DNA of 64,000 bases from Piscinibacter sp. XHJ-5. Lineage in GTDB: Bacteria > Pseudomonadota > Gammaproteobacteria > Burkholderiales > Burkholderiaceae_C. The position numbers were made by a program, and so were the translations under genes. Shown piece after piece: positions 1-7,722 of this stretch (positions within the stretch are counted from its first letter, which is position 1; each line of letters begins with the position of its first letter). The notes beneath the pieces were generated by a model that did no database searches, was not told the DNA's origin, and was given only the letters and a program-made list of their open reading frames with translations. The stretch covers positions 496,001 through 560,000 of the forward strand of contig NZ_CP123228.1 in NCBI RefSeq assembly GCF_029855045.1. Reading direction: 5' to 3'.

Positions 1-530
1 AGTGGCTATCGGCGCGCGCGGCGACCACCACGCGCAAGTTCGGCGGCGCATTGCGAAGCAGGTAGGCGAGCGCGTGGCGGGCGGGCAGAGGCAGGCGGTC
101 GGCTTCGTCGAGGATCAGCACGACGTCGAGTGCGCTTTGCGCCACTTCGGCCACCCACGTCGTCACTCCTTCGAGCGCGTCAGCTGCCGACGCCTCGAAC
201 AGCGTATGGCCGAAGGTCGGCCGCCCCGCAGCGATGCGCACGGCGAGCGCCAGTCCTTGCACCAGCCGATGCGGGTCGTCCTGGCCTTGTGCCGACAGCC
301 ATGCCACCACGGCGCCGCGCGCGAGATGCTCGCGCCGCCACTGAGCGAGCAGTGACGTCTTGCCGAATCCGGCAGGCGCCTGCACGAGGACGGCCGGCTT
401 GTCGAAGCGTTCGTTGTCGGCCTGCAGGCGTGGCCGGGCCACATGGTGGCGCGGCCACGCCTGGGGCCGTGACCTTGAGCAGGAGGTCGTCGGCAGGTCC
501 TGCGGGAGGGAATGGAGCGACAGAGGCCAC
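1..530 (-). CDS. MalT/LuxR-type ATP-dependent regulator, N-terminal fragment, possible frameshift
   Basis: The reverse strand encodes the start of a MalT-like (STAND ATPase) transcription regulator; the rest lies beyond position 1. From about 466 leftwards it reads VARPRLQADNERF, then a Walker A loop APAGFGKTSLLAQW, then a Walker B-like VVLILDEADRLP, and VVVAARADS at the edge. The family's usual N-terminus of the type LLLKVTxPxVPRHxVARPRL is present, but LLLKVTAPGV lies in a different frame from RHHVARPRL. The two frames join if one extra G is removed near 452-456. If real, the gene is frameshifted. Alternatively translation starts at a GTG at 442 and the upstream match is chance. The GTG at 530 is the start consistent with the LLLKVT frame. 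The ATPase call is firm; the integrity of the gene is uncertain. Confidence 0.6.
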
Positions 531-974
531 GGAATCTGCACCCAGCGTCAGCGTCGATGGAGAGGTGTGCGCCGCGCCTTCTGGCGACGTTGCGGACGAT
601 GGTAGTCCTCTGCTTGCCGCACCGGTCGGGGCTTGCAGCCAGATCCGCTTCCGAAAGGCGTTGCAGGTTCCCGCAACCACCGATTGAAAAAAACTCGCCG
701 AGCCAACGACTTCAGATGTAGCTTGTTTGGCTGACGTGATCTGAACTTGAAGGCCCGTGCCGACAGCGTCGGTCCGGGCCTTGTTTCCTTTGGGGCAACC
801 GAGAGTCCAGCTGTCTTCCGAATAGAAGCGAGCTGTGACCTCGAACTGTCGCGCTCTAAGGAGCGAACCCGGCCTTCGGCGTTTGCCGTCCGACGTCCGG
901 TGGGCGGCGTGCCCTTGCCGCCCGGGTGCGCGAGCCGGTCGCGCCGCTGCGTCCACGGCGCGCGGCACCCCGCT
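531..974. other. Intergenic stretch without a recognisable gene
   Basis: This is about 440 bases between the MalT-like fragment and the gntR stop. Open frames exist on both strands, but none gives a recognisable protein. The only structure I see is the hairpin at 750-782, listed separately. The short A-run at 687-693 may be part of a promoter for the leftward regulator, but I cannot define one. Confidence 0.4.
750..782. terminator. Hairpin, possible terminator
   Basis: AAGGCCCG at 750-757 pairs with CGGGCCTT at 775-782. An inner stem CCGAC/GTCGG has an AGC loop. A T-rich stretch follows only on the plus strand, yet no plus-strand gene is evident upstream. It may act on leftward transcripts leaving gntR or be a structural element. 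Confidence 0.35.
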
Positions 975-1766
975 TCAGCGCAATGCCGACACGTCGAGCC
1001 GCCGGTCGTTCGGCGGGATGAAAGACTCCAGGAAGTAAACCGGATTGCCGCGGCCGGCCGCGGCTGCGCTCTCCAGCAGCAGCCCGCGGGTGCCCGGCTT
1101 CACGCCCATCGCCTTGCACGCGGCGGCATCGAACTTCACGAACGAGACGTGCTGCTCGACGTCGCTGATCGGCATCGAGACGGCTTCGCCGAGCAATTGC
1201 TTGAGGTTCGCGCCGTCGAGCGTGGCGAGCGGACGGGCCGCGATGTCGGGGAATTCGCGCGCATCGAAATAAAAGCGATTGAAGACGATGAACTCGCCGT
1301 TGACGCTCAACTGGCGATCGATGCGCACGATATCGGAGCCCCCTTCGGGGCGCAGCCATTCAGACCATGCACCGCTGCCATGGGCGCGCGTACGAGACAG
1401 CACCGTGGGGTAGAGCGGGAGGAACGCGGGCTCGCCGTCCGCGCTGCCGCGAAAGCGCAGGTGCAGTGGCGCGTCGATGGCGCCGCCGCCGTCTGACACG
1501 TACGTGCCGCTGCCCTGACTGCGCACCACGACGCCCCCGTCGGCGAGCTCGCGCAGCGCGCGCTGCACGGTGCCGAGGCTGTAGCCCGTGAGGCGAGTCA
1601 GGTCGCTGTCGCTCGGCAGCCGCGCGCCCGGCTCCCAATGGCCGGCGTTGATCGCGGCGCAGAGCGCTTCGCGCAGCTGCACGTACTTCGGCAGTCCTTG
1701 CATCCCCCGCTTGCCGTAGCGGCGCAGGAAGTCGTCGGTGGCGGGGCGTGTCGTGTCGATGGCCAT
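975..1766 (-). CDS. GntR-family transcriptional regulator (HutC/UTRA type)
   Basis: A 263-residue DNA-binding repressor. The winged helix-turn-helix spans roughly residues 25-95 (YVQLREAL, then LPSDSDLTRLTGYSLGTVQR, then GSGTYVSD). The rest, about residues 105-260, is a UTRA ligand-binding fold with FNRFYFDAREFPDI and the ending YFLESFIPPNDRRLDVSALR. The length is usual for the HutC subfamily. It is divergent from the Bug/FAD-oxidoreductase genes that begin at 1870, with about 100 bases between them. A perfect palindrome at 1801-1818 in that gap is its likely operator. This suggests local control of the neighbouring catabolic genes and autoregulation. The effector is unknown. Confidence 0.93.
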   Translation of the reverse strand: MAIDTTRPATDDFLRRYGKRGMQGLPKYVQLREALCAAINAGHWEPGARLPSDSDLTRLTGYSLGTVQRALRELADGGVVVRSQGSGTYVSDGGGAIDAPLHLRFRGSADGEPAFLPLYPTVLSRTRAHGSGAWSEWLRPEGGSDIVRIDRQLSVNGEFIVFNRFYFDAREFPDIAARPLATLDGANLKQLLGEAVSMPISDVEQHVSFVKFDAAACKAMGVKPGTRGLLLESAAAAGRGNPVYFLESFIPPNDRRLDVSALR

Positions 1767-1800
1767 GAGGGTTGGATGGTAGCAAATCGGCTCGGTTGAC

Positions 1801-1818
1801 TAGTCATATATATGACTA
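1801..1818. promoter_or_regulatory. 18-bp perfect palindrome, candidate GntR operator
   Basis: TAGTCATATATATGACTA is its own reverse complement. It sits 34 bases upstream of the gntR start and 51 bases upstream of the Bug gene start, in an AT-rich island unlike its GC-rich surroundings. GntR/HutC proteins bind short inverted repeats of this kind. The assignment to the adjacent regulator rests on position. Confidence 0.6.
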
Positions 1819-1869
1819 TAGCATTGTGTTCATGCACCGCCCGTTGCGGGCCTCACCGGAAGGAGTTCC

Positions 1870-2844
1870 ATGAACCCGAAGTCACTGATCTGCTCGCTCG
1901 TCGCCTCGTTCGCCGCCGTCGCGACCGCGCCTGCGACCGCGGAAACCAACTGGCCCACCAAGCCCGTGAAGATCCTTTTCGGCTTTCCGCCCGCAAGCGC
2001 GACGGACGTGATCGCGCGCGCCGTGGGCCAGAAGCTGCAGGACAAGTGGGGGCAGCCCGTGGTCATCGAGAACCGCCCCGGCGCGGGCGGCAACCTCGGC
2101 AGCGAGCTTGCGGCGCGAGCGCCGGCTGACGGCTACACCATCTTCTTCGGCACGGTGGCGAACGCAATCAGCGTGTCGCTCTACTCGAAGTTGAACTATG
2201 ACTACCTCAAGGACTTCACGCCGATCACGCTCGTGGCCACCACGCCGCTGGTGCTCGTCGCGCCACCGGACCTGCCGGCCAAGGACGTCAAGGGACTCAT
2301 CGCGTACGCCAAGGCGAACCCCGGCAAGCTGAACTTCGGCTCGGGCGGCGTCGGCACGTCGAACCACCTCGCGGGCGAACTGTTCAAGAGCGCCACCGGG
2401 ACGGACCTGGTGCACGTGCCGTACAAGGGAACGCCGGCTGCGTACACCGACCTCATGAGCGGCAAGATCGAGCTGATGTGGGACAACATCGTCGCGGCCA
2501 CGCCGCACCTGAAGTCGGGCAAGCTCAAGCCCATCGCCGTGACCAGCGCGCAGCGCGCGCCGTCCCTGCCCGACGTACCGACGATGGCCGATTCCGGCGT
2601 GCCGCAGTTCGAGGCCGTTTCGTGGATCGGCGCGCTGGTGCCGACCGGCACCCCGAAGGAGATCGTCGACAAGATCCACACCGATCTGGTGACCGTGCTG
2701 CGCATGCCGGAGGTGAAAGAGCAGCTCGCGCAATCGGGCGCGGTGGTCGTAGGCAACACGCCCGAGCAGTTCGCGTCCTGGAACCGCAACGAGATCGCCA
2801 AGTGGTCCAAGGCCGTGCAGCTGTCGGGCGCCAAGGCGGACTGA
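1870..2844 (+). CDS. Bug/TctC-family periplasmic substrate-binding protein
   Basis: A 324-residue exported solute-binding protein of the tripartite tricarboxylate transporter receptor family, a family greatly expanded in Burkholderiales. A signal peptide covers about residues 1-24 (ends ATAPATA). The mature part starts NWPTKPVKILFGFPP and carries the family hallmark VIENRPGAGGNLGSE, ADGYT, and later VPYKGTPAAYTDLMSG and PDVPTMADSG. A strong AAGGAG lies 6 bases before the ATG. No TctA/TctB membrane genes are nearby, which is common for this family, so the ligand cannot be named. It is first in a rightward set with the FAD oxidoreductase and DsbA-like isomerase, probably under the GntR regulator. 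Confidence 0.93.
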   Translation: MNPKSLICSLVASFAAVATAPATAETNWPTKPVKILFGFPPASATDVIARAVGQKLQDKWGQPVVIENRPGAGGNLGSELAARAPADGYTIFFGTVANAISVSLYSKLNYDYLKDFTPITLVATTPLVLVAPPDLPAKDVKGLIAYAKANPGKLNFGSGGVGTSNHLAGELFKSATGTDLVHVPYKGTPAAYTDLMSGKIELMWDNIVAATPHLKSGKLKPIAVTSAQRAPSLPDVPTMADSGVPQFEAVSWIGALVPTGTPKEIVDKIHTDLVTVLRMPEVKEQLAQSGAVVVGNTPEQFASWNRNEIAKWSKAVQLSGAKAD

Positions 2845-2948
2845 AGCAGCGCACCGCACGCGAATCGAACTCCGGCGCGCCCGCAAGGCGCGCACCCCAG
2901 AACCCATCTCACGAACCAAGGCGCCCCGCGCGCCCACGAGGCATCGGC

Positions 2949-4343
2949 ATGAACACGAAACCCACACGGACCACGATCACCGAACCGGCACGCGACATCC
3001 CCGTGCTCATGAACGCCGACGTCGTCGTCGTCGGCGGCGGCACCACCGGCCCCATCGCCGCGATCGCGGCCGCGCGCCGCGGCAAGAAGGTGGTGCTCAT
3101 CGAGCGCTTCGGCTCGCTGGGCGGCATCCTGACGCTCGGCCTGAACACCAAGCCATCTGGCACGCTGCTCGGCGGCATCCCGCTCGAGATCTGGGACCTC
3201 GCTCGCTCGATGGGCGGCGCGGGCGACGACTACATGGCCACCACCAAGACCGGCGGCGTGAAGATCGCCTCGCCGACCGATCCCGAGGTCATGAAGATGC
3301 TGCTCACGCGCCTGTGCGTCCAGGCCGGCGTGCAGATCCTGTTCGAGACCTTCGTCTCCAACCCGGTGGTCGAGGACGGCGCCGTGACGGGCGTCGTCAT
3401 CGAGGGCAAGGGTGGCCGCCAGTTCGTCGGCGCGAAGGTGCTGATCGACTGCTCGGCCGACGCCGACATGGCCGCGAAGGCGAATGCGCCGTTCCTCATG
3501 GGCTCGGGCGAGAAGGAAGCGCGCATGCAGCCCGTGTCGATGTACTTCATCATGAAGAACGTCGACCTGGTGCGCCTGGCCGAGTGGGCGCGCACCTGCG
3601 ACGACGTGCCCGCGCGCGCCATCCCCGCAGACGAGGCCGGGCTCGCCTACGGCCTGTGGCTCACGGGCTTCAACGGCATGCTGCGCCGCTTCCAGGAGGA
3701 GACGGGCGTGCGTCTGCAGCGCGACAACATCACGCTGAAGACCGCCGACGGGCAGATGTACGTGAACGCCACGCGCGTCCTGGGCATCGACGTGTTCTCG
3801 CCCGAGCAGTTCACCGCCGCGATCCTCGAGTGCTATCGGCAGATCGAGGGGGTTGTGCGCTTCCTCAACGAGCGCGTCCCGGGCTTCGAGTCCTCGCGGC
3901 TCGGCCAGGTGTCGCCGATCCTCGGCGTGCGCGAGACGCGCCACATCGTTGGCGAATACACGCTCACCGGCCCTGACTCGCGCGGCGAGACGCGCTTCGA
4001 GGACAGCATCGCGGTGGATGCTTCGGCGCTCGACATCCACGACCCGAAGGGCGGCGACGTCGACTTCCAAAGCATGCCGCCGTACGAGATACCGTACCGC
4101 TGCCTGGTGCCCCAGCGGGTCGAGCAGATCCTCGTCGCGGGCCGCTGCATCTCGGCCGACCACGAGGCGCATGCACGCTCGCGAAACATGCCAGCCTGCA
4201 TGTCGATCGGGCAGGCGGCGGGAGTCGCGGCGGCCATCGCAATCGACGAAGGCACCACGGTGCGCCGCGTGCCGGTCGCGAAGGTGCAGGCCGCGCTGCG
4301 CGAATGGCGGATGCCCCTGCACCCCGAGGACATCGCAGCCTGA
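2949..4343 (+). CDS. FAD-dependent oxidoreductase
   Basis: A 464-residue flavoprotein of the FAD_oxidored type. The N-terminal Rossmann motif VVVVGGGTTGPIAAIAAA (about residues 24-42) is followed by KKVVLIERFGSLGG. The C-terminal flavin-binding segment reads VAGRCISADHEAHARS, then GQAAGVAAAIAI. I chose the ATG that begins MNTKPTRT because it opens about 25 residues before the FAD motif; the open frame runs further upstream but overlaps the preceding gene. It lies about 100 bases after the Bug protein and 15 bases before the DsbA-like gene, so the three are probably co-transcribed. It may oxidise or reduce the compound imported by the Bug protein. The substrate is unknown. Confidence 0.88.
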   Translation: MNTKPTRTTITEPARDIPVLMNADVVVVGGGTTGPIAAIAAARRGKKVVLIERFGSLGGILTLGLNTKPSGTLLGGIPLEIWDLARSMGGAGDDYMATTKTGGVKIASPTDPEVMKMLLTRLCVQAGVQILFETFVSNPVVEDGAVTGVVIEGKGGRQFVGAKVLIDCSADADMAAKANAPFLMGSGEKEARMQPVSMYFIMKNVDLVRLAEWARTCDDVPARAIPADEAGLAYGLWLTGFNGMLRRFQEETGVRLQRDNITLKTADGQMYVNATRVLGIDVFSPEQFTAAILECYRQIEGVVRFLNERVPGFESSRLGQVSPILGVRETRHIVGEYTLTGPDSRGETRFEDSIAVDASALDIHDPKGGDVDFQSMPPYEIPYRCLVPQRVEQILVAGRCISADHEAHARSRNMPACMSIGQAAGVAAAIAIDEGTTVRRVPVAKVQAALREWRMPLHPEDIAA

Positions 4344-4358
4344 CGTGAGGCACGGTGC

Positions 4359-4961
4359 ATGGCGCGCACGGTCGAATACTGGTTCAGCACGGCGAGCCCC
4401 TGGGCGTGGCTCGGCAGCGCGCGCTTCGCGCAGCTCGCCGAGCGCACGCAGACGGTCGTGCAGGTGGAGCCGGTTGATCTCGGCGCCGTGTTCGCGGCAA
4501 CGGGCGGCACGCCGTTCCCGAGCCGATCGCCGGCGCGGCAGAGCTATCGGCAGCTCGAGCTTGCGCGCTGGTCGCGGCGCCTAGGCGTGCCGATCCGCCT
4601 CCAGCCGGCGCACTACCCAGTCGACCGCGAGCCGTCGAGCCGGCTCGTTCTCGCCGCGCGCGAGCACGGGGTGGACGCTCTCGCGCTCTCTCAGGCGGTG
4701 CTGCGCGCCATCTGGTCCGAGGATCGCGACATCGCCGACTGGGTCACGCTGCAGGACATCGCGCGCGATGCCGGCTTGGACGGCGCGGCGCTCATCGAGT
4801 CGGCGCGCGATCCGCGCATGCATGCGCGGTACGTCCAGAACACGCAGGCGGCAATCGCGGCGGGCGTGTTCGGCTCTCCGACGTACGTCGTGGACGGCGA
4901 GCGGTTCTGGGGGCAGGACCGGCTGGACTTCCTGGAGGAGCGGCTGGGCGGCGGTCCGTAG
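4359..4961 (+). CDS. 2-hydroxychromene-2-carboxylate isomerase family (DsbA-like) protein
   Basis: A 200-residue thioredoxin-fold protein of the HCCA isomerase/GST-kappa group. The N-terminus VEYWFSTASPWAWLGS carries the serine-rich glutathione-site motif where DsbA would have CxxC. The end GVFGSPTYVVDGERFWGQDR is the family's cis-proline signature. These enzymes use glutathione to isomerise aromatic ring-cleavage intermediates, and many homologues have unknown substrates. The gene follows the FAD oxidoreductase by 15 bases. That pairing suggests an aromatic or lactone-type substrate for this little operon, which is inference. Confidence 0.85.
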   Translation: MARTVEYWFSTASPWAWLGSARFAQLAERTQTVVQVEPVDLGAVFAATGGTPFPSRSPARQSYRQLELARWSRRLGVPIRLQPAHYPVDREPSSRLVLAAREHGVDALALSQAVLRAIWSEDRDIADWVTLQDIARDAGLDGAALIESARDPRMHARYVQNTQAAIAAGVFGSPTYVVDGERFWGQDRLDFLEERLGGGP

Positions 4962-5122
4962 CCCGGCGGCCATCAGACCATCAGAGTGCTGCTGGGTGAT
5001 GTTCGAGCCGTTCTTCGAAGTGCGGCCGAGTTCATCGACCAGCCCCGCGCAGCGTCGGCTTTCTGGCATCGAATGGCGGCCATGACTGTCCGAGGTGAGT
5101 TCAAGCCAAGTGCGCCCGATGG

Positions 5123-5140
5123 ACATACCATTCGGTATCA
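5123..5140. promoter_or_regulatory. Candidate TetR-type operator, site 1
   Basis: ACATACCATTCGGTATCA matches the pattern ACATACC-N4-GGTATGT, with the left half perfect and five of seven in the right half. Its centre is 80 bases from the perfect site at 5203-5220. The 300-base gap 4962-5261 holds no other recognisable feature. Confidence 0.5.
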
Positions 5141-5202
5141 CGGTGATGCGACAAGCATCAATGGGCTAAAGTCCACATTGGTCAGATGTCGATTGACACG
5201 CG

Positions 5203-5220
5203 ACATACCTGTCGGTATGT
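5203..5220. promoter_or_regulatory. Candidate TetR-type operator, site 2 (perfect inverted repeat)
   Basis: ACATACCTGTCGGTATGT is a perfect 7-4-7 inverted repeat ending 41 bases before the cyclase start. Similar sites occur at 15042-15059 and 15154-15171, in the control region of the operons that contain a tetR gene. This suggests that the cyclase/Bug pair belongs to the same regulon. Confidence 0.6.
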
Positions 5221-5261
5221 TTCGTGTGTCGACCACTTGTCCTAGTGAACGGAATGCATCA

Positions 5262-6284
5262 ATGAACAACGCGCGCTGGAAACAACGTCCTGAAGGCTCC
5301 AACTGGGGCGACTACGGGCCCGACGATCAGATCGGCCGCATGAATCTGCTGACGCCGCAGACCCGGCTTCGCGCCATACGCGAAGTGCAGCACGGCATCG
5401 CGTTCTGCCTCAGCCTGCCGCTCGACTACCCGGGCGGCAACACACTGACCCAGCATCGCAAGGCGCCCAAGTTCTTCCACGAGCGGCGCGGCGACGGCTT
5501 CAACTACAACTACCGGCTGTCCAATGTCTGCAGCTGCTTCGACGACGTCATCTCCGATGACGGCGTGATGCTCTACACGCAGTACTCGACGCAATGGGAC
5601 GGCCTGGGCCACGTCGGCCAGATGTTCGATGCCAACGGCGACGGGCTGCCCGAGAAGGTCTACTACAACGGCTACCGCGCCGGTGTCGAGGTCATCGGCC
5701 CGGGCGACGCCGAGAGCGACTGGGGCGCCAAGGCAATCGGCATCGAGCGGCTGGCCACGGCGGGCGTCCAAGGCCGCGGCGTGCTGGTCGACCTCGAGCG
5801 GCTCCATGGACGCGCGCGAGCGCTCATCGGCTACGACGGCCTGATGGCTGCGCTCGAAGGCCAGGGCGCCACGGTGGAGCCGGGCGACTTCCTGTGCCTG
5901 TACACCGGCTTCGCTGACCTCGTGCTCGAGATGAACAAGCAGCCCGACGGCGAGGTGCTCGGGCGCTCGTGCGCGGTGCTCGACGGCCGCGACGAGAAGC
6001 TGCTGCAATGGATCACCGACTCGGGGATCGTCGCCATCTGCGCCGACAACTTCGCGGTCGAGGCCTATCCGGCCCAGCCCGGCAAGGGCGAGCACTACCC
6101 GGGCCTGCCGCTGCATGCGCACTGCCTGTTCAAGCTCGGCCTCAATCTGGGCGAGCTGTGGTATTTCGCGGAGCTCGCGCAATGGCTGCGCGCCAACCGC
6201 CGTTCCAGCTTCCTGCTCACGGCGCCGCCGCTTCGGCTCCCCGGCGCGGTGGGCTCCCCTGCCACGCCCGTGGCCACCGTGTGA
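5262..6284 (+). CDS. Cyclase-family metal-dependent hydrolase (kynurenine-formamidase-like fold)
   Basis: A 340-residue protein of the cyclase family (Pfam PF04199 type). It begins MNNARWKQRPEGSNWGDYGP with the recurrent DQIGRMNLLTP. The metal-site region reads YSTQWDGLGHVG (about residue 108), the Q-W-D variant of the family's HxGTHxDxPxH motif. Near the end it reads HCLFKLGLNLGELWYFAELA. Members hydrolyse amide, lactone or ring bonds of small acids. The start was chosen because the family begins here; an earlier in-frame ATG at 5217 would overlap the operator-like palindrome. The second Bug gene follows 32 bases downstream. The substrate is unknown. Confidence 0.88.
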   Translation: MNNARWKQRPEGSNWGDYGPDDQIGRMNLLTPQTRLRAIREVQHGIAFCLSLPLDYPGGNTLTQHRKAPKFFHERRGDGFNYNYRLSNVCSCFDDVISDDGVMLYTQYSTQWDGLGHVGQMFDANGDGLPEKVYYNGYRAGVEVIGPGDAESDWGAKAIGIERLATAGVQGRGVLVDLERLHGRARALIGYDGLMAALEGQGATVEPGDFLCLYTGFADLVLEMNKQPDGEVLGRSCAVLDGRDEKLLQWITDSGIVAICADNFAVEAYPAQPGKGEHYPGLPLHAHCLFKLGLNLGELWYFAELAQWLRANRRSSFLLTAPPLRLPGAVGSPATPVATV

Positions 6285-6316
6285 CGCCGAATTCCTGTCG
6301 TTGAAGGAGACGAGAC

Positions 6317-7309
6317 GTGCGTATTCGTTTGAGAGTTCTTGCACTGGCCTGCACGATGGCCGCCATGGCCGCTGTTCCGTTCAGCGCCGGCGCTCAATCT
6401 GCCGGTGCCGCCGACTGGCCGAACAAGCCGGTCACGCTCGTCGTTCCCTATCCGCCGGGCGGCACGAGCGACGTGGTGGGGCGACACCTCGCGCAGCGCT
6501 TGCGCGAGGAGCTCGGCCAGGTCTTCGTCATCGAGAACAAGGCCGGCGCCGCGACCGCCATCGGAGCAAGCGCCGTGGCGCGCGCGCCGAAGGACGGCTA
6601 CACCCTGCTGTTGTCTGCCGGCACGACCTTCACCGTCATCCCGCACCTGAGCGAGAAGCTGCCATACAAGCTCGAGGACTTCGAGCCCGTCGCCACGGTG
6701 GCCACCGTGCCGTTCGCGTTCGTGGTCAAGAAGAACTTCCCGGCCAAGACGCTTGCCGAATACGTGGCCTATGCCAAGGCCAACCCGGGCAAGATCAACA
6801 ACGCCACCAACGGCCAGGGCAGCATGGTCCACCTGCTGGGCGAGTTGCTCGCGCAAGGCCTGGACGTCAAGCTGACCCATGTGCACTACAAGGGCGCCGC
6901 GCCGGCGACGATGGACATGATCGGCGGCGTGATCGACTCGAATGTCGAGGCGCTGACGAGCGCGGTGCCCAACGTCAACACGGGCCAGTACCGCGCGCTG
7001 GCTGTGTTGAGCGCCGAGCGCCAGCCGTTGCTGCCCGACGTGCCGACCTTCAAGGAGTTGGGCTACCCGTCGATCGTGGGAGAAACCTGGTATGCGGTGT
7101 TTGCGCCGGCCGGTACGCCCAAGCCCGTCGTCGACAAGCTGAACGCAGCCTTGCGCAAGGTCACCGCCTCGGCCGCTTTCGGCGACGAGATGCGCAAGAT
7201 CGGCAACGAAGCCAAGACGAGCACGCCTTTGGAATTGCGCGCAGTGACGCTGCAGCAGAGCAAGAGCTGGGGTGATCTGATCAAGCGGCTCAACATCAAG
7301 GCGGAGTGA
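6317..7309 (+). CDS. Bug/TctC-family periplasmic substrate-binding protein (second copy)
   Basis: A 330-residue exported binding protein starting at GTG, with AAGGAGA upstream. The signal peptide covers about residues 1-27 (ends FSAGAQS). The mature region has WPNKPVTLVVPYPPGGTSD, VIENKAGAATAIGAS, then HVHYKGAAPATMDMIGG and PDVPTFKELGYP. It belongs to the same family as the protein at 1870 but is clearly divergent from it, so it probably binds a different ligand. It forms a two-gene unit with the cyclase-family hydrolase. The operator-like palindromes upstream link the pair to the acyl-CoA catabolic regulon. Confidence 0.92.
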   Translation: MRIRLRVLALACTMAAMAAVPFSAGAQSAGAADWPNKPVTLVVPYPPGGTSDVVGRHLAQRLREELGQVFVIENKAGAATAIGASAVARAPKDGYTLLLSAGTTFTVIPHLSEKLPYKLEDFEPVATVATVPFAFVVKKNFPAKTLAEYVAYAKANPGKINNATNGQGSMVHLLGELLAQGLDVKLTHVHYKGAAPATMDMIGGVIDSNVEALTSAVPNVNTGQYRALAVLSAERQPLLPDVPTFKELGYPSIVGETWYAVFAPAGTPKPVVDKLNAALRKVTASAAFGDEMRKIGNEAKTSTPLELRAVTLQQSKSWGDLIKRLNIKAE

Positions 7310-7325
7310 TCCGCAGGAAGACGAA

Positions 7326-7342
7326 GGCCCGCAATGCGGGCT
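7326..7342 (+). terminator. Hairpin after second Bug gene, likely terminator
   Basis: GCCCGC and GCGGGC flank a three-base AAT loop 17 bases after the stop codon, followed by a CTCTCTCT tract rather than a clean T-run. Position and shape fit a terminator for the cyclase/Bug unit. Confidence 0.5.
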
Positions 7343-7404
7343 CTCTCTGACCACGGCCTTGGAAGCCGTTCGCCCTGAGCTTATCGAAGGAAGGCCTGCG
7401 TGAC

Positions 7405-7529
7405 AGTCAGAAGTCCGTTCGGGCTGAGCCTGTCGAAGCTGCACACGATCGGCGTGCGGCTTCGGCAAGCTCAGCCGAAAAGGTCCAGCAGTGCCGCGCA
7501 GCCCTTCGACAGGCTCAGGGCGAACGGGG
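7405..7529. repeat. REP-like repeat, copy 1 of a 125-bp direct repeat
   Basis: This is the first of two near-identical 125-base units. Each holds inverted segments of the kind TTCGGGCTGAGCCTGTCGAA and CCCTTCGACAGGCTCAGGGC. A further related half-unit, TTCGCCCTGAGCTTATCGAA, lies at about 7369-7388. Such palindromes are dispersed in Burkholderiales intergenic DNA. No gene is visible in the 413-base gap 7310-7722; short open frames through it simply read the palindromes. Confidence 0.75.
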
Positions 7530-7575
7530 CCGGTGCATTCCGTTCGCCCCGAGCTCGTCGAGGGAAGGCGCCTCA

Positions 7576-7700
7576 GAGTCAGAAGTCCGTTCGGGCTGAG
7601 CCTGTCGAAGCTGCACACGATCGGCGTGCAGCTTCGGCAAGCTCAGCCGAAATGCTCCAGCAGTGCCGCGCAGCCCTTCGACAGGCTCAGGGCGAACGGG
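7576..7700. repeat. REP-like repeat, copy 2 of a 125-bp direct repeat
   Basis: This unit repeats 7405-7529 with only a few substitutions, separated from it by 46 bases that carry another partial palindrome (CCGTTCGCCCCGAGCTCGTC). It ends 22 bases before the stop codon of the leftward PRISE-like gene, so the array lies where the leftward operon and the rightward Bug unit converge. It may stabilise mRNA 3' ends. Confidence 0.75.
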
Positions 7701-7722
7701 GGCCGACTTGGGACGCACCCTC

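Noticed and set aside
750..782. tRNA or small structured RNA
   Set aside because: The hairpin has no cloverleaf, anticodon arm or T-loop sequence; it is kept only as a possible terminator.
4986..5261. N-terminal extension of the cyclase-family protein
   Set aside because: The in-frame region carries the operator-like palindromes and no family similarity; the protein family begins at the ATG at 5262.
7310..7722. Small protein-coding genes in the repeat region
   Set aside because: The short frames on both strands merely translate the palindromic repeats, with no start signals.
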